From the NCBI RefSeq assembly GCF_009834025.1, contig NZ_CP047156.1:2170001-2234000 (forward strand): a DNA stretch of 64,000 bases, in the 5' to 3' direction. Under the pieces are notes generated by a model. The model had not been told where the DNA came from. It did no database searches and saw nothing but the letters and a program-made list of their open reading frames with translations. Of this stretch, positions 25,517-33,536 are shown piece after piece. Position numbers and translations under genes: made by a program. This DNA comes from Epidermidibacterium keratini. Lineage in GTDB: Bacteria > Actinomycetota > Actinomycetes > Mycobacteriales > Antricoccaceae. The number at the start of each line of letters is the position of its first letter. Positions within the stretch are counted from its first letter, which is position 1.

Positions 25517-26602
25517 GTGGCAACCAACATCCCCGCAGCATCGCCGATCATTGGAGACGAGGAGCGAGCCGCTGTCGACCGGGTGATGCGCTCGGGGATG
25601 ATCGCCCAAGGCCCTGAGGTCGCCGCGTTCGAGGGTGAATTCGCAGAGCTCGCCGGCGGCGTTACGTGCGTCGCGGTCAACTCCGGCACCTCGGCTCTGC
25701 ACATGGGCCTGATCGCGGCCGGCGTCCGTCCCGGTGACGAGGTCATCGTCCCGTCGTTCACGTTCGCCGCGACCGGCAACGCGGTCGCGCTGGTCGGCGC
25801 GACGCCGGTCTTCGTCGACGTCGAAGAGGACTACTTCTGCCTCGATCCCGCTGCGGTCGAAGCAGCGGTGACCGACAAGACGGTCGGCATCATGCCCGTG
25901 CACCTCTATGGCCACCCGGCCAACATGGCTGCCCTGCAGCAGATCGCCGACAAGCACGGACTGGCGATCTACGAGGACGCCGCTCAGGCGCACGGCGCGG
26001 AGTTCGACGGCACGCGCGTCGGCTCGTTCGGCAAGTTCGCCGCGTTCAGCCTCTACCCCACCAAGAACATGACCTCCGGCGAAGGCGGCATGGTCAGCAC
26101 GGCTGACGAAGACCTCGCGCGCACCGTGCGACTGCTGCGCAACCAGGGCATGGAGAAGCGCTACGAAAACGAGCTGGTCGGCTTCAACACCCGGATGACC
26201 GATATCCACGCCGCGATCGGTCGCGTGCAGCTGGGCAAGCTCGACGGCTGGACCAAGACCCGCCAGCAAAACGCGAAGTTCCTCGACGAGAACCTCTCCG
26301 GCGTCATCGTCCCGCCGGTCGCAGACAACGCCACGCACGTCTACCACCAGTACACAATCCGCGTCGACGCCGCCGACCGAGACGCGTTCGTCGCCGGCCT
26401 GGGCGAGCGCGGCGTCGGATCCGGTGTCTACTACCCGATCCCCACTCACGCCCTGCCCTCGTTCGGTCTCGACCTCGACCTGCCGACCACCGCGCGCGTC
26501 GCGAAGGAAGTGATCTCGCTTCCGGTGCACCCGGCGCTGCAGGACGGCGACCTGGAGAAGGTCGTCGCCGCCGTCAACGAGCTCGCATCGGCAGGTGCCT
26601 AA
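25517..26602 (+). CDS. DegT/DnrJ/EryC1 sugar aminotransferase, GnnB/WbpE-like
   Basis: A 361-residue PLP enzyme. The phosphate-binding NSGTSALHMGL, Asp in YEDAAQAHGAEF, and the PLP lysine in YPTKNMTSGEGGM are clear, and the GFNTRMTDIHAAIGRVQL region is typical of VioA/WbpE/GnnB proteins. It should convert a 3-keto sugar nucleotide to the 3-amino sugar using glutamate. The adjacent Gfo/Idh oxidoreductase would make the ketone and the LpxA homologue would acylate the amine. The GTG at 25517 has AGGAGG 6 nt upstream. It is the first gene of a tightly spaced plus-strand operon. Confidence 0.93.
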   Translation: MATNIPAASPIIGDEERAAVDRVMRSGMIAQGPEVAAFEGEFAELAGGVTCVAVNSGTSALHMGLIAAGVRPGDEVIVPSFTFAATGNAVALVGATPVFVDVEEDYFCLDPAAVEAAVTDKTVGIMPVHLYGHPANMAALQQIADKHGLAIYEDAAQAHGAEFDGTRVGSFGKFAAFSLYPTKNMTSGEGGMVSTADEDLARTVRLLRNQGMEKRYENELVGFNTRMTDIHAAIGRVQLGKLDGWTKTRQQNAKFLDENLSGVIVPPVADNATHVYHQYTIRVDAADRDAFVAGLGERGVGSGVYYPIPTHALPSFGLDLDLPTTARVAKEVISLPVHPALQDGDLEKVVAAVNELASAGA

Positions 26603-26605
26603 CCC

Positions 26606-27598
26606 ATGGCCAACCTTCGCGCTGCGCTCATCGGCCTCGGCTCGATGGGCCGCAACCACGCCCGCAACCTGCGCGCGCTGCCTGACGTCGACTTCGTCGC
26701 CGCCGTCGACCCCCAGGGCGACGCCTACGGAGTTGCCGGCGACGTACCCGTCCTTGCCGACCTTGATGAGCTGATCAAGCTCGGCGTCGACTACTGCGTC
26801 GTCGCCGCGCCCACCGCGCTGCACGGCAACATCGCCGAGCAGCTGGCCGGTGCCGGCATCCACATGCTCGTGGAGAAGCCGGTCGCCAAGGACTCCGCAA
26901 CCGCCCAGGCGATGGTCGACGCCTTCGACAAGGCCGGCCTCGTTGGAGCGGTCGGCCACATCGAGCGCTACAACCCGGCGCTGCAGGAGCTGAAGCGGCG
27001 CCTGGAAGGTGGCGAGCTCGGCGAGATCTTCCAGATCGCGACCCGCCGCCAGGGCCCGTTCCCCGCGCGCATCGCCGATGTCGGCGTCGTCATGGACCTC
27101 GCCTCCCACGACATCGACCTCACCGGCTTCGTCACCGGCCGGGAGTACGACGCCATCTCGGCGCGCACCGCGCACAAGTCCGGCCGTGAGCACGAGGACC
27201 TCGTCGCCGCCACGGGGCTGCTGAGCGGGTCGCTGGTCAGCAACCACCTGGTCAACTGGCTCTCCCCGCAGAAGGAGCGCTCGACGGTCGTCACCGGCGA
27301 GCTCGGCACGTTCATCGCCAGCACCCTCGATGCCGACCTCACCTTCCACGCCAACGGCACGGTGGAGTCGCAGTGGGACGACATCGCGCACTTCCGCGGC
27401 ATGACCGAGGGTGACGTGATCCGCTACGCGTTTTCCAAGCCGGAGCCGCTGCGCACCGAGCACGAGCTGTTCCGCGACGCCGTACTCGGCAAGGAAGCCG
27501 CGATCGTGACGCTGCGTGACGGACTGGCCGCGGTGCGCGTGTGTGAAGCGATGCTCGAGTCGGCGGCCACCGGCCGCACCGTCGAGCTGAAGGGCTAG
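26606..27598 (+). CDS. Gfo/Idh/MocA oxidoreductase, GnnA/WbpB-like
   Basis: A 330-residue NAD(P)-dependent sugar dehydrogenase. It has the N-terminal Rossmann fold (LIGLGSMGRNHARNL), the cofactor-site EKPVAKD (EKP motif) and the catalytic region GHIERYNPALQEL with the conserved His/Tyr area, then DLASHDIDL. Homologues oxidise C3 of UDP-GlcNAc or UDP-GlcNAcA. It starts 3 nt after the aminotransferase stop. Together with that gene it mirrors the GnnA/GnnB pair that makes UDP-GlcNAc3N in bacteria with N-linked lipid A acyl chains. The exact sugar is inferred. Confidence 0.92.
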   Translation: MANLRAALIGLGSMGRNHARNLRALPDVDFVAAVDPQGDAYGVAGDVPVLADLDELIKLGVDYCVVAAPTALHGNIAEQLAGAGIHMLVEKPVAKDSATAQAMVDAFDKAGLVGAVGHIERYNPALQELKRRLEGGELGEIFQIATRRQGPFPARIADVGVVMDLASHDIDLTGFVTGREYDAISARTAHKSGREHEDLVAATGLLSGSLVSNHLVNWLSPQKERSTVVTGELGTFIASTLDADLTFHANGTVESQWDDIAHFRGMTEGDVIRYAFSKPEPLRTEHELFRDAVLGKEAAIVTLRDGLAAVRVCEAMLESAATGRTVELKG

Positions 27599-27600
27599 CC

Positions 27601-28296
27601 GTGGCCAACGACATCCACCCCACGGCGATCGTCGGCGATGACGTCGAGCTCGGCGACGGCAACGTCGTCGGCCCCTACGCCGTGATCTCCGGACGCACCG
27701 TCATCGGCGACGGCAACTGGATCGGCCCGCATGTGGCGATCGGTATGCCGCCGGAGGTCTACAACTACGCGCACACCGCGGTGTGGAACAAGCCCGAGGG
27801 CGAGCGCTTTGTGCGGATCGGCAACGGCAACGTGCTGCACGAGTTCAGTAACGTCCAGTCCGGCTGGGCGACCGACACCGTGATCGGCAACGACTGCTTT
27901 TTGATGACCCAGGCGCATGTGGCGCATGACTGCGTGCTCGACAACCGGGTCACGGTCTCCAGCGGCGTCACGCTGGGCGGGCACACGCACATCTGGAGCA
28001 TGGCCAACGTCGGGATGTCCTCGGTCGTGCACCAGCGAGCCCAGATCGGCCCGGGCGCGATGATCGGGATGGGCTCAGCGGTCCGCAAGGACGCCCCGGC
28101 CTTCTCCATCACCGTCGGCAACCCCGCCCGCACGACCGGCATCAACGTCGTCGGCCTGGAGCGCAACGGCTGTGACGCTGCGACGATCGAGGCGATGACC
28201 GACTTCCTGCTCGGCCGCGGAGAGCTCCCGGCCAGCGCTCCCGAGGCGCTACGTGAGCTGCTCACCGCCTGGACCGACCGATCCACTGACCACTAG
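27601..28296 (+). CDS. LpxA-like acyl-ACP:UDP-amino-sugar acyltransferase
   Basis: A 231-residue left-handed beta-helix built of hexapeptide repeats (about 1-175) with a short helical C-terminus. It carries the LpxA catalytic site AHVAHDC (His109, Asp110), GGHTHI, VVHQR, and the LpxA-specific GINVVGLERNG, so it is closer to LpxA than to generic acetyltransferases. The residue aligned with the acyl ruler Gly173 of E. coli LpxA is Met157, as in the C10-selective Pseudomonas enzyme, which predicts a short to medium acyl group. Start GTG lies 2 nt after the previous stop. The next gene is an acyl carrier protein, the expected donor. It is shorter than LpxA (262) at the C-terminus. Confidence 0.88.
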   Translation: MANDIHPTAIVGDDVELGDGNVVGPYAVISGRTVIGDGNWIGPHVAIGMPPEVYNYAHTAVWNKPEGERFVRIGNGNVLHEFSNVQSGWATDTVIGNDCFLMTQAHVAHDCVLDNRVTVSSGVTLGGHTHIWSMANVGMSSVVHQRAQIGPGAMIGMGSAVRKDAPAFSITVGNPARTTGINVVGLERNGCDAATIEAMTDFLLGRGELPASAPEALRELLTAWTDRSTDH

Positions 28297-28327
28297 CTCT
28301 GAGATACCTGCGAACAAGAGGCGATAG

Positions 28328-28573
28328 ATGACCAACGAAGACAAGCTCAAGGACGCATTCGTCGAGGCCCTCGACGTCGAGGCCGCCGACATCGACTGGG
28401 ACACCTTGAAATACCGTGGCATCGAGCAGTGGGATTCGGTCGCGCACATGCGCCTCGTCGGAGAGATCGAGGACACCTTCGACGTCATGCTCGAGACCGA
28501 GCAGGTCATCGACATGAGCAGCTACCAGGTGGCCAAGGAGATGCTGACCGAGATGGGTGTCGAGTTTGCCTGA
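28328..28573 (+). CDS. Acyl carrier protein
   Basis: An 81-residue acidic four-helix protein. Ser37 in EQWDSVAHM is the phosphopantetheine attachment site; the motif DSV replaces the DSL of fatty-acid ACPs, as in specialised carrier proteins. It is embedded in the operon between the LpxA homologue and the FabG-like reductase, and a dedicated phosphopantetheinyl transferase lies at the operon end. It probably carries the acyl chain that is loaded by the AMP-ligase, reduced, and passed to the LpxA-like enzyme or LuxE/LuxC. Its stop overlaps the next start by 17 nt. Confidence 0.94.
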   Translation: MTNEDKLKDAFVEALDVEAADIDWDTLKYRGIEQWDSVAHMRLVGEIEDTFDVMLETEQVIDMSSYQVAKEMLTEMGVEFA

Positions 28574-29342
28574 CGCCGCGCAGACCACCGACCCGCTGTC
28601 GCTTGCCGGGCGCGCCGCGTTCGTCACCGGCGGTTCGCGCGGGATCGGTCTGGCTTGCGCGCGAGCGCTGGCCCAGCGTGGCGCCGACATCGCGATCTCT
28701 GGCAGCGCAGATCCTGACGGCCTGCAGGCGAAGGCGGCCGAGCTCGCCGACGAGTTCGGCGTCACCGCGATCGGGCTGGTCTGCGACAACGCCGAGCCGA
28801 GCCAGATCCCGGCTGCCTACAAGACGATTCGCTCCGAGCTGGGCCGGCTCGACGTACTCGTCAACAACGCGGGGATCATGGAGGGTGCGCTGATCGGGAT
28901 GATCGGCAACGACGTGCTGCGCCGCACCATGGCGATCAACGTCGAGGGCGCCATCGCGCACCTGCAGGCGGCCGCCAAGCTGCTGCGACGCGCCAAGGGC
29001 GGCTCGATCATCAACCTCACCTCGATCCTCGGAGTCGAAGGCCGCGCCGGCCAGACGGTGTATGCCGCCTCCAAGGCGGCGGTGATCGGCGCGACGAAGT
29101 CGGCAGCCAAGGAGCTGGCCGGCGAGCAGATCCGCGTCAACGCCGTCGCTCCGGGCTTCATCAGCACGGATCTCACCGCAGCGCTGGATGAGGCTGAGCG
29201 GGAGGCGACGGTCGAGGCGATCGCGATGGGTCGCGCTGGCACGCCCGAGGACGTCGCAGACACCGTGCTTTACCTGGCCAGTGATCTGTCGAAGTACGTC
29301 ACGGGCCAGGTGATCGGCGTCGACGGCGGGATGCGGGCGTGA
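28557..29342 (+). CDS. 3-oxoacyl-ACP reductase (FabG-like SDR)
   Basis: A 261-residue classical SDR. TGGSRGIG binds NADPH, NNAG is intact, and the catalytic set is Ser (NLTSILG), Tyr and Lys (VYAASKAAV). The C-terminal LASDLSKYVTGQVIGVDGG is typical of FabG. It should reduce a 3-oxoacyl group on the adjacent ACP, giving a 3-hydroxyacyl chain like those used by LpxA. GTG 28557 overlaps the ACP gene; a TTG at 28563 is an alternative. The stop overlaps the ligase start (GTGA). Confidence 0.92.
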   Translation: MSSLPDAAQTTDPLSLAGRAAFVTGGSRGIGLACARALAQRGADIAISGSADPDGLQAKAAELADEFGVTAIGLVCDNAEPSQIPAAYKTIRSELGRLDVLVNNAGIMEGALIGMIGNDVLRRTMAINVEGAIAHLQAAAKLLRRAKGGSIINLTSILGVEGRAGQTVYAASKAAVIGATKSAAKELAGEQIRVNAVAPGFISTDLTAALDEAEREATVEAIAMGRAGTPEDVADTVLYLASDLSKYVTGQVIGVDGGMRA

Positions 29343-30718
29343 GCTCAGACCGCGCCGCAGCGCCCGCACTGATCGCGGCCGACGGCTCGCAGACGCTGAC
29401 GCACGGCAACATCGCAGCGCTAGCTGAAGAGTTCACGCGGGCGACTGATGGCCGGCGGTTGGTCTTTCACTTCGGGGCGCAGACGATGCGCTCCATCTCG
29501 CTTTTTCGGGCGGCGGTGGACGCCGGAGCCGCTGTCGCGCTACTCGATGCCGGTCTCGGCAGCGAGTTTGCCACCGAGCTGATCGAGCGCTACCAGCCCG
29601 ACGTGCTCGTCGGCGCGCCTGAGGGCCTGCGCGGTGCGGCGTACCAGCGCGTGCTCGAAGACGTGTGGCTGCGCGACGGCGAGCCCGCCGACGTACACCC
29701 CGACCTGTCGATCCTGCTGTCGACCTCCGGCAGCACCGGCAGCCCGAAGTTCGTGCGGCTGTCGCGTGAGAACGTTGCGGCCAACACCGAGCAGATCATC
29801 GCCTCGCTCGGCATCACCGCCGACGACCGCGCGATCACCGCGCTGCCGCTCTTCTACAGCTACGGCATGTCGGTGATCAACACCCATCTCGCGGCCGGCG
29901 GTGCTGTCGTGGTCACCAGCGACAGCGTCTTCGACCCGGGCTTCTGGCAAGCGTTTGCCGACCACCGCGTCAGCTTCCTGAACGGCGTGCCGTCGAGCTT
30001 TGCGATGCTGCGCCGCCTGCGGATCGAAAACATGGACCTGCCTGCGCTGCGCGCCATCACCCAGGCCGGCGGCAAGCTCAACGACAAGCTCATCGAGCAC
30101 TTCGCCGGGGTCATGGGCGAGCGTGGCGGCGACTTCTTCGTGATGTACGGCCAGACCGAGGCGGCGCCGCGAATCACCTGCCGCAGCGTCAACGGCACCG
30201 AAGACCGGGCTGGCTCGGTCGGACCGGCCCTGCGCGGCGGCGTACTCGAGATCATCGACCTCGATGGCGCAGTGCTGCCGGCCGGTGAGTCTGGCGAGGT
30301 GCGCTACCGCGGACCCAACGTGATGATGGGGTACGCCGAGACCGCGGCCGACCTCGCGCTCGGTGACGTGCACGGAGACGCCTTGCAGACTGGCGATCTT
30401 GGCCATCTCGACGACGACGGGTTCCTTTACATCACCGGACGCAGCAAGCGGATCGCGAAGGTGTCCGGCCTGCGGATCTCCCTCGACGAGGTCGAGCAGC
30501 TGGTCGCCGACCGCGGCCCCGTGGCCGCGGTTCCGCGAGGCGACGACGCGGTCGTCGTCTACTGCGAGTGGGATGACGACGACTTCCGCGGCCTGTCACG
30601 CGAGCTGACGACCAGGCTGAAGCTGCCGCCGAAGTCGATCGTGCTGGAACATATCGAGGCCATCCCCGTGTTGAACAATGGGAAGACCGACTATCAATCG
30701 CTACAGCAGCGATCTTAG
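29339..30718 (+). CDS. AMP-dependent acyl/amino-acid ligase (ANL superfamily)
   Basis: A 459-residue adenylate-forming enzyme. The A3 motif STSGSTGSPKFVRLS, YGQTEAAPR (A5), TGDLGHLDDDGFLYITGRSKRIAKVSGLRI (A7-A8) and the catalytic Lys of NNGKTDYQSL (A10) are visible. It is shorter than most acyl-CoA synthetases at the N-terminus, resembling stand-alone domains that activate small acids for carrier proteins. It probably loads a carboxylic acid onto the ACP of this operon. The substrate is not predictable from sequence alone. Confidence 0.9.
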   Translation: MSSDRAAAPALIAADGSQTLTHGNIAALAEEFTRATDGRRLVFHFGAQTMRSISLFRAAVDAGAAVALLDAGLGSEFATELIERYQPDVLVGAPEGLRGAAYQRVLEDVWLRDGEPADVHPDLSILLSTSGSTGSPKFVRLSRENVAANTEQIIASLGITADDRAITALPLFYSYGMSVINTHLAAGGAVVVTSDSVFDPGFWQAFADHRVSFLNGVPSSFAMLRRLRIENMDLPALRAITQAGGKLNDKLIEHFAGVMGERGGDFFVMYGQTEAAPRITCRSVNGTEDRAGSVGPALRGGVLEIIDLDGAVLPAGESGEVRYRGPNVMMGYAETAADLALGDVHGDALQTGDLGHLDDDGFLYITGRSKRIAKVSGLRISLDEVEQLVADRGPVAAVPRGDDAVVVYCEWDDDDFRGLSRELTTRLKLPPKSIVLEHIEAIPVLNNGKTDYQSLQQRS

Positions 30719-30727
30719 GAAGCCACG

Positions 30728-31834
30728 ATGTCGCTAGAGCAATTCTTCGAGCGCCCGCAGTTCAGCATCCCGCAGGATGAGAAGGAACGGCTGCTGACCG
30801 AGACGCTCGGTGAGCTTGCGGCCCACCACCGCGAGCGCAGCGAGCCCTACGCCCGGATCTCCGGCGCGCTCGATGCCCCGACCGGTACGCCGTCGTCACT
30901 GGCCGACTTTCCTTATCTGCCAGTGTCGATCTTCAAGTCCCACGAGCTGCGCAGCGTGCCCGAGGACGAGGTCTTCAAGGTGATGACCTCCAGCGGCACC
31001 ACCGGCCAGCAGGTCAGCCGCATCTTCCTGGACCGGCGTACCGCCGACCTGCAAAGCCGCGCGCTGAGCACCATCATGACCAGCGTGCTCGGCCCGAAGC
31101 GGCTGCCGATGATCGTGATCGACACGCCCAACGTCGTGCGCAACCGCGCGATGTTTTCCGCGCGCGGCGCCGGCGTACTCGGCATGATCCAGTACGGCCG
31201 CAAGCACTTCTATGCCCTCGATGACGACATGAACCTCGACGTCGAGGGGCTGCAGGAGTTCCTCTCCGCGTACGGCGACCGGCCGATCCTGCTCTTTGGA
31301 TTCACCTTCATGGCGTGGAAGTACTTCCTCGCCGCGATCCGCGACCAGGGGCTGGACGTCGACCTCAGCAACGGCGTACTCATCCACAGCGGCGGCTGGA
31401 AGAAGCTGCAGGACGAGGCCGTGGGCAACGAAGAGTTCAAGTCGACGTTCCGCGAGCTGACCGGGCTGGGCCGCATCCACAACTTCTACGGCATGGTCGA
31501 GCAGGTCGGCAGCGTCTTCCTTGAGGGCGAGGACGGCTATCTCTATCCGCCGAACTTCGCCGATGTCATCATCCGCAACCCGATCACCTGGGAAGTCGCC
31601 AAGGACGGCGAGCAGGGGCTGATCGAGGTACTCAGCGTGCTGCCGCACAGCTATCCCGGCCATGTGCTGCTGACCGAGGACCTCGGCATCGTGCACGGCG
31701 TCAGTGATGGCACCGGTCCCGGCGGCTGGCACGGCAAGCGACTGCAGGTCATCGGCCGGGTGCCGAAGGCCGAGCTGCGCGGCTGCAGCGACACTCACGC
31801 CTTCGACAAGCAGCCCGCGGGCGTGGGTTCATGA
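30728..31834 (+). CDS. LuxE-family acyl-protein synthetase
   Basis: A 368-residue protein of the LuxE/acyl-protein synthetase family, related to ANL enzymes. VMTSSGTTGQQVSRIFLDR is the nucleotide-binding loop, and FGFTFMAWKYF and IHSGGWKKL are LuxE landmarks. Cys353 in ELRGCSDTH, near the C-terminus, matches the cysteine that carries the acyl group in bioluminescence LuxE. It adenylates an acid, takes it onto this Cys and hands it to LuxC. No luciferase (LuxAB) genes are present, so the role is not light production. Its stop overlaps the luxC-like start by 4 nt. Confidence 0.92.
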   Translation: MSLEQFFERPQFSIPQDEKERLLTETLGELAAHHRERSEPYARISGALDAPTGTPSSLADFPYLPVSIFKSHELRSVPEDEVFKVMTSSGTTGQQVSRIFLDRRTADLQSRALSTIMTSVLGPKRLPMIVIDTPNVVRNRAMFSARGAGVLGMIQYGRKHFYALDDDMNLDVEGLQEFLSAYGDRPILLFGFTFMAWKYFLAAIRDQGLDVDLSNGVLIHSGGWKKLQDEAVGNEEFKSTFRELTGLGRIHNFYGMVEQVGSVFLEGEDGYLYPPNFADVIIRNPITWEVAKDGEQGLIEVLSVLPHSYPGHVLLTEDLGIVHGVSDGTGPGGWHGKRLQVIGRVPKAELRGCSDTHAFDKQPAGVGS

Positions 31835-33063
31835 TTCGTCAGCTGTTGCCGGAGGCCCGCGAGGTCGACCCGGCCGAGCTCGTTGCTGAACTCAACTCAC
31901 ATCCGACGGCGCGCCCTTTCAGCGACGAGGTCGTCGACTTCACCGTCGCGCTGTCGCGTCGGTTGTCGAAGGTCGGCCGCGGGATGCCAGAGACCGAGGC
32001 GCTGGCCTTCTGGATGCGCAAGGCCGAGGTACGCCGTCTCGCTGACAGTTATGCCTCGCTCGGCTCTGACTCGACCCTGCTGCGCCCGCGCGGCACCGTC
32101 TTGCACGTGCCGCCGGCCAACGTCGACACCCTGTTTGTCTACTCGTGGCTGCTCGCGACGCTCACCGGCAACCGCAACGTCGTGCGTCTCTCCGAGCGCG
32201 CAACCGACCAGGCCAACCTGATCATCGGCGCGATCGGCGAGGTCATCGGCGGCTTCCCGAGCGTCCGCGACACCACTGCGATGGTCACTTACGGGCACGA
32301 GGAGACGGTCACCGCCGCGCTCAGCGCCGGCAGCGACGTGCGAATCATCTGGGGCGGCGACGGCACTGTCAACGCCGTACGCCGAGTGCCCCTGCCGCCG
32401 CACGCGACCGAGCTGACCTTCCCGGATCGCTTCTCGATGGCTGCCGTCGACACCGCGGCGTACGCCGCCCTCGGCGATAGCGAGCGAGACCGGCTTGCGA
32501 CGCATTTCTTCAATGACGCGTACTGGTTTGACCAGATGGGCTGCTCATCGCCGCGCCTGGTCGTGTGGGCCGGCGAACGCGAGGCCGCAGCCGAACTCAC
32601 CGCGGACTTCGCGCGTCGGGTCGAGCAGGTCATCGCGAGCAAGTCCTACTCGGTCGACACCGCGACGGCCGTGGCAAAGATGCTGCAGTCCTACCGCTCG
32701 ATGATCGACGTCGATGTCACGTCGTACTCCCATGACGTCAACGAGCTGACCGTGCTCGGGGTCAAGGAGTTTCCCGACGTGCGCGGGGAGTTCTCCGGCG
32801 GCGGGCTGTTTTACTTCCAGACGGTCGATGACTTGCTGGAGATCGCGCCCAACATTGAGCGCCGCGACCAGACGCTGTCGCAGTTCGGCTTCTCCGCGGC
32901 CAAGCTCGGCGAGCTCGGGGCGACGCTCAACGGTCGCGGCATCGACCGCATCGTGCCATTTGGGGCAGCACTGAACTTCAACCGGTTCTGGGACGGCTAC
33001 GACCTGCTGCAGGAGTTCTCCCGGCGGGTCACGATCGACGCGTCCGCGCCGCAGCTGGCGTAG
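31831..33063 (+). CDS. LuxC-family acyl-CoA/acyl-protein reductase
   Basis: A 410-residue aldehyde-dehydrogenase-fold reductase. The cofactor region (HVPPANVDTLFVYSW and IIWGGDGTVNAVR) and the nucleophile Cys238 in DQMGCSSPRLV match LuxC. It reduces a thioester-bound acyl group with NADPH to an aldehyde. Translational coupling to the LuxE homologue suggests the two work as a complex, as in bacterial fatty-acid reductase. In this sugar-acylation operon the aldehyde or derived alcohol may modify a glycan; this is inference. Confidence 0.92.
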   Translation: MIRQLLPEAREVDPAELVAELNSHPTARPFSDEVVDFTVALSRRLSKVGRGMPETEALAFWMRKAEVRRLADSYASLGSDSTLLRPRGTVLHVPPANVDTLFVYSWLLATLTGNRNVVRLSERATDQANLIIGAIGEVIGGFPSVRDTTAMVTYGHEETVTAALSAGSDVRIIWGGDGTVNAVRRVPLPPHATELTFPDRFSMAAVDTAAYAALGDSERDRLATHFFNDAYWFDQMGCSSPRLVVWAGEREAAAELTADFARRVEQVIASKSYSVDTATAVAKMLQSYRSMIDVDVTSYSHDVNELTVLGVKEFPDVRGEFSGGGLFYFQTVDDLLEIAPNIERRDQTLSQFGFSAAKLGELGATLNGRGIDRIVPFGAALNFNRFWDGYDLLQEFSRRVTIDASAPQLA

Positions 33064-33067
33064 GACC

Positions 33068-33436
33068 GTGGTCGACCTGCCGCTGTCTGGGCTTCGCGGC
33101 ATCGGCATCGACACCGAGGCGGTCGCGCGTTTCGCAGACCCCGACCTGCGACTCTTTACCGACCGTGAGGCGGCGTACTGCCTGGCGCAGGCCAAGCCGG
33201 CCGAAAGCTTCGCCGGCCGCTGGTGCGCCAAAGAAGCCGTCGTGAAGGCGTTCGGTGCGATCACCCGCGCGGGCATCCGCGAGGTCGAGATCGTCGAAGG
33301 GGAGTTCGGCGAGCCCGTGGCCGTGCTCTCCGAGCGGCTTCGCGAGCTGGGGTACGGCGTACTCGTCAGCATCGCTCACGACGAGAGCCGTGCCATTGCT
33401 GCCGCGGCCCTTACGCTCGGTGTGAGTTCCGAGTAG
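33068..33436 (+). CDS. acpS: Holo-ACP synthase (4'-phosphopantetheinyl transferase, AcpS type)
   Basis: A 122-residue AcpS-type transferase. The Mg-binding GIDTEAV (GIDxxxx) and FAGRWCAKEAVVKAFG motifs and the strand VLVSIAHDES are present. It transfers phosphopantetheine from CoA to the carrier-protein serine. Being last in the operon it probably activates the ACP encoded at 28328, independent of the housekeeping enzyme. GTG start 4 nt after the luxC-like stop. Confidence 0.88.
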   Translation: MVDLPLSGLRGIGIDTEAVARFADPDLRLFTDREAAYCLAQAKPAESFAGRWCAKEAVVKAFGAITRAGIREVEIVEGEFGEPVAVLSERLRELGYGVLVSIAHDESRAIAAAALTLGVSSE

Positions 33437-33536
33437 CGTTCAGATGCTGCCTGGACCGAAACGCCAGGTCGCAGGCTATCTCACCGAGTCTGATCCCGTG
33501 CGGCATTGGGTCGGAGTTGCATGACGGGAGCGGGGC

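Noticed and set aside
25397-27463. 688-codon open frame on the minus strand across the aminotransferase and oxidoreductase genes
   Set aside because: It is the antisense shadow of two well-conserved enzymes in GC-rich DNA and has no family features.
25517-33436. Lipid A biosynthesis in this organism
   Set aside because: Only LpxA, GnnA and GnnB homologues appear; no LpxB, LpxC or LpxD homologue is in the window and other signs are actinobacterial, so lipid A itself is not supported.
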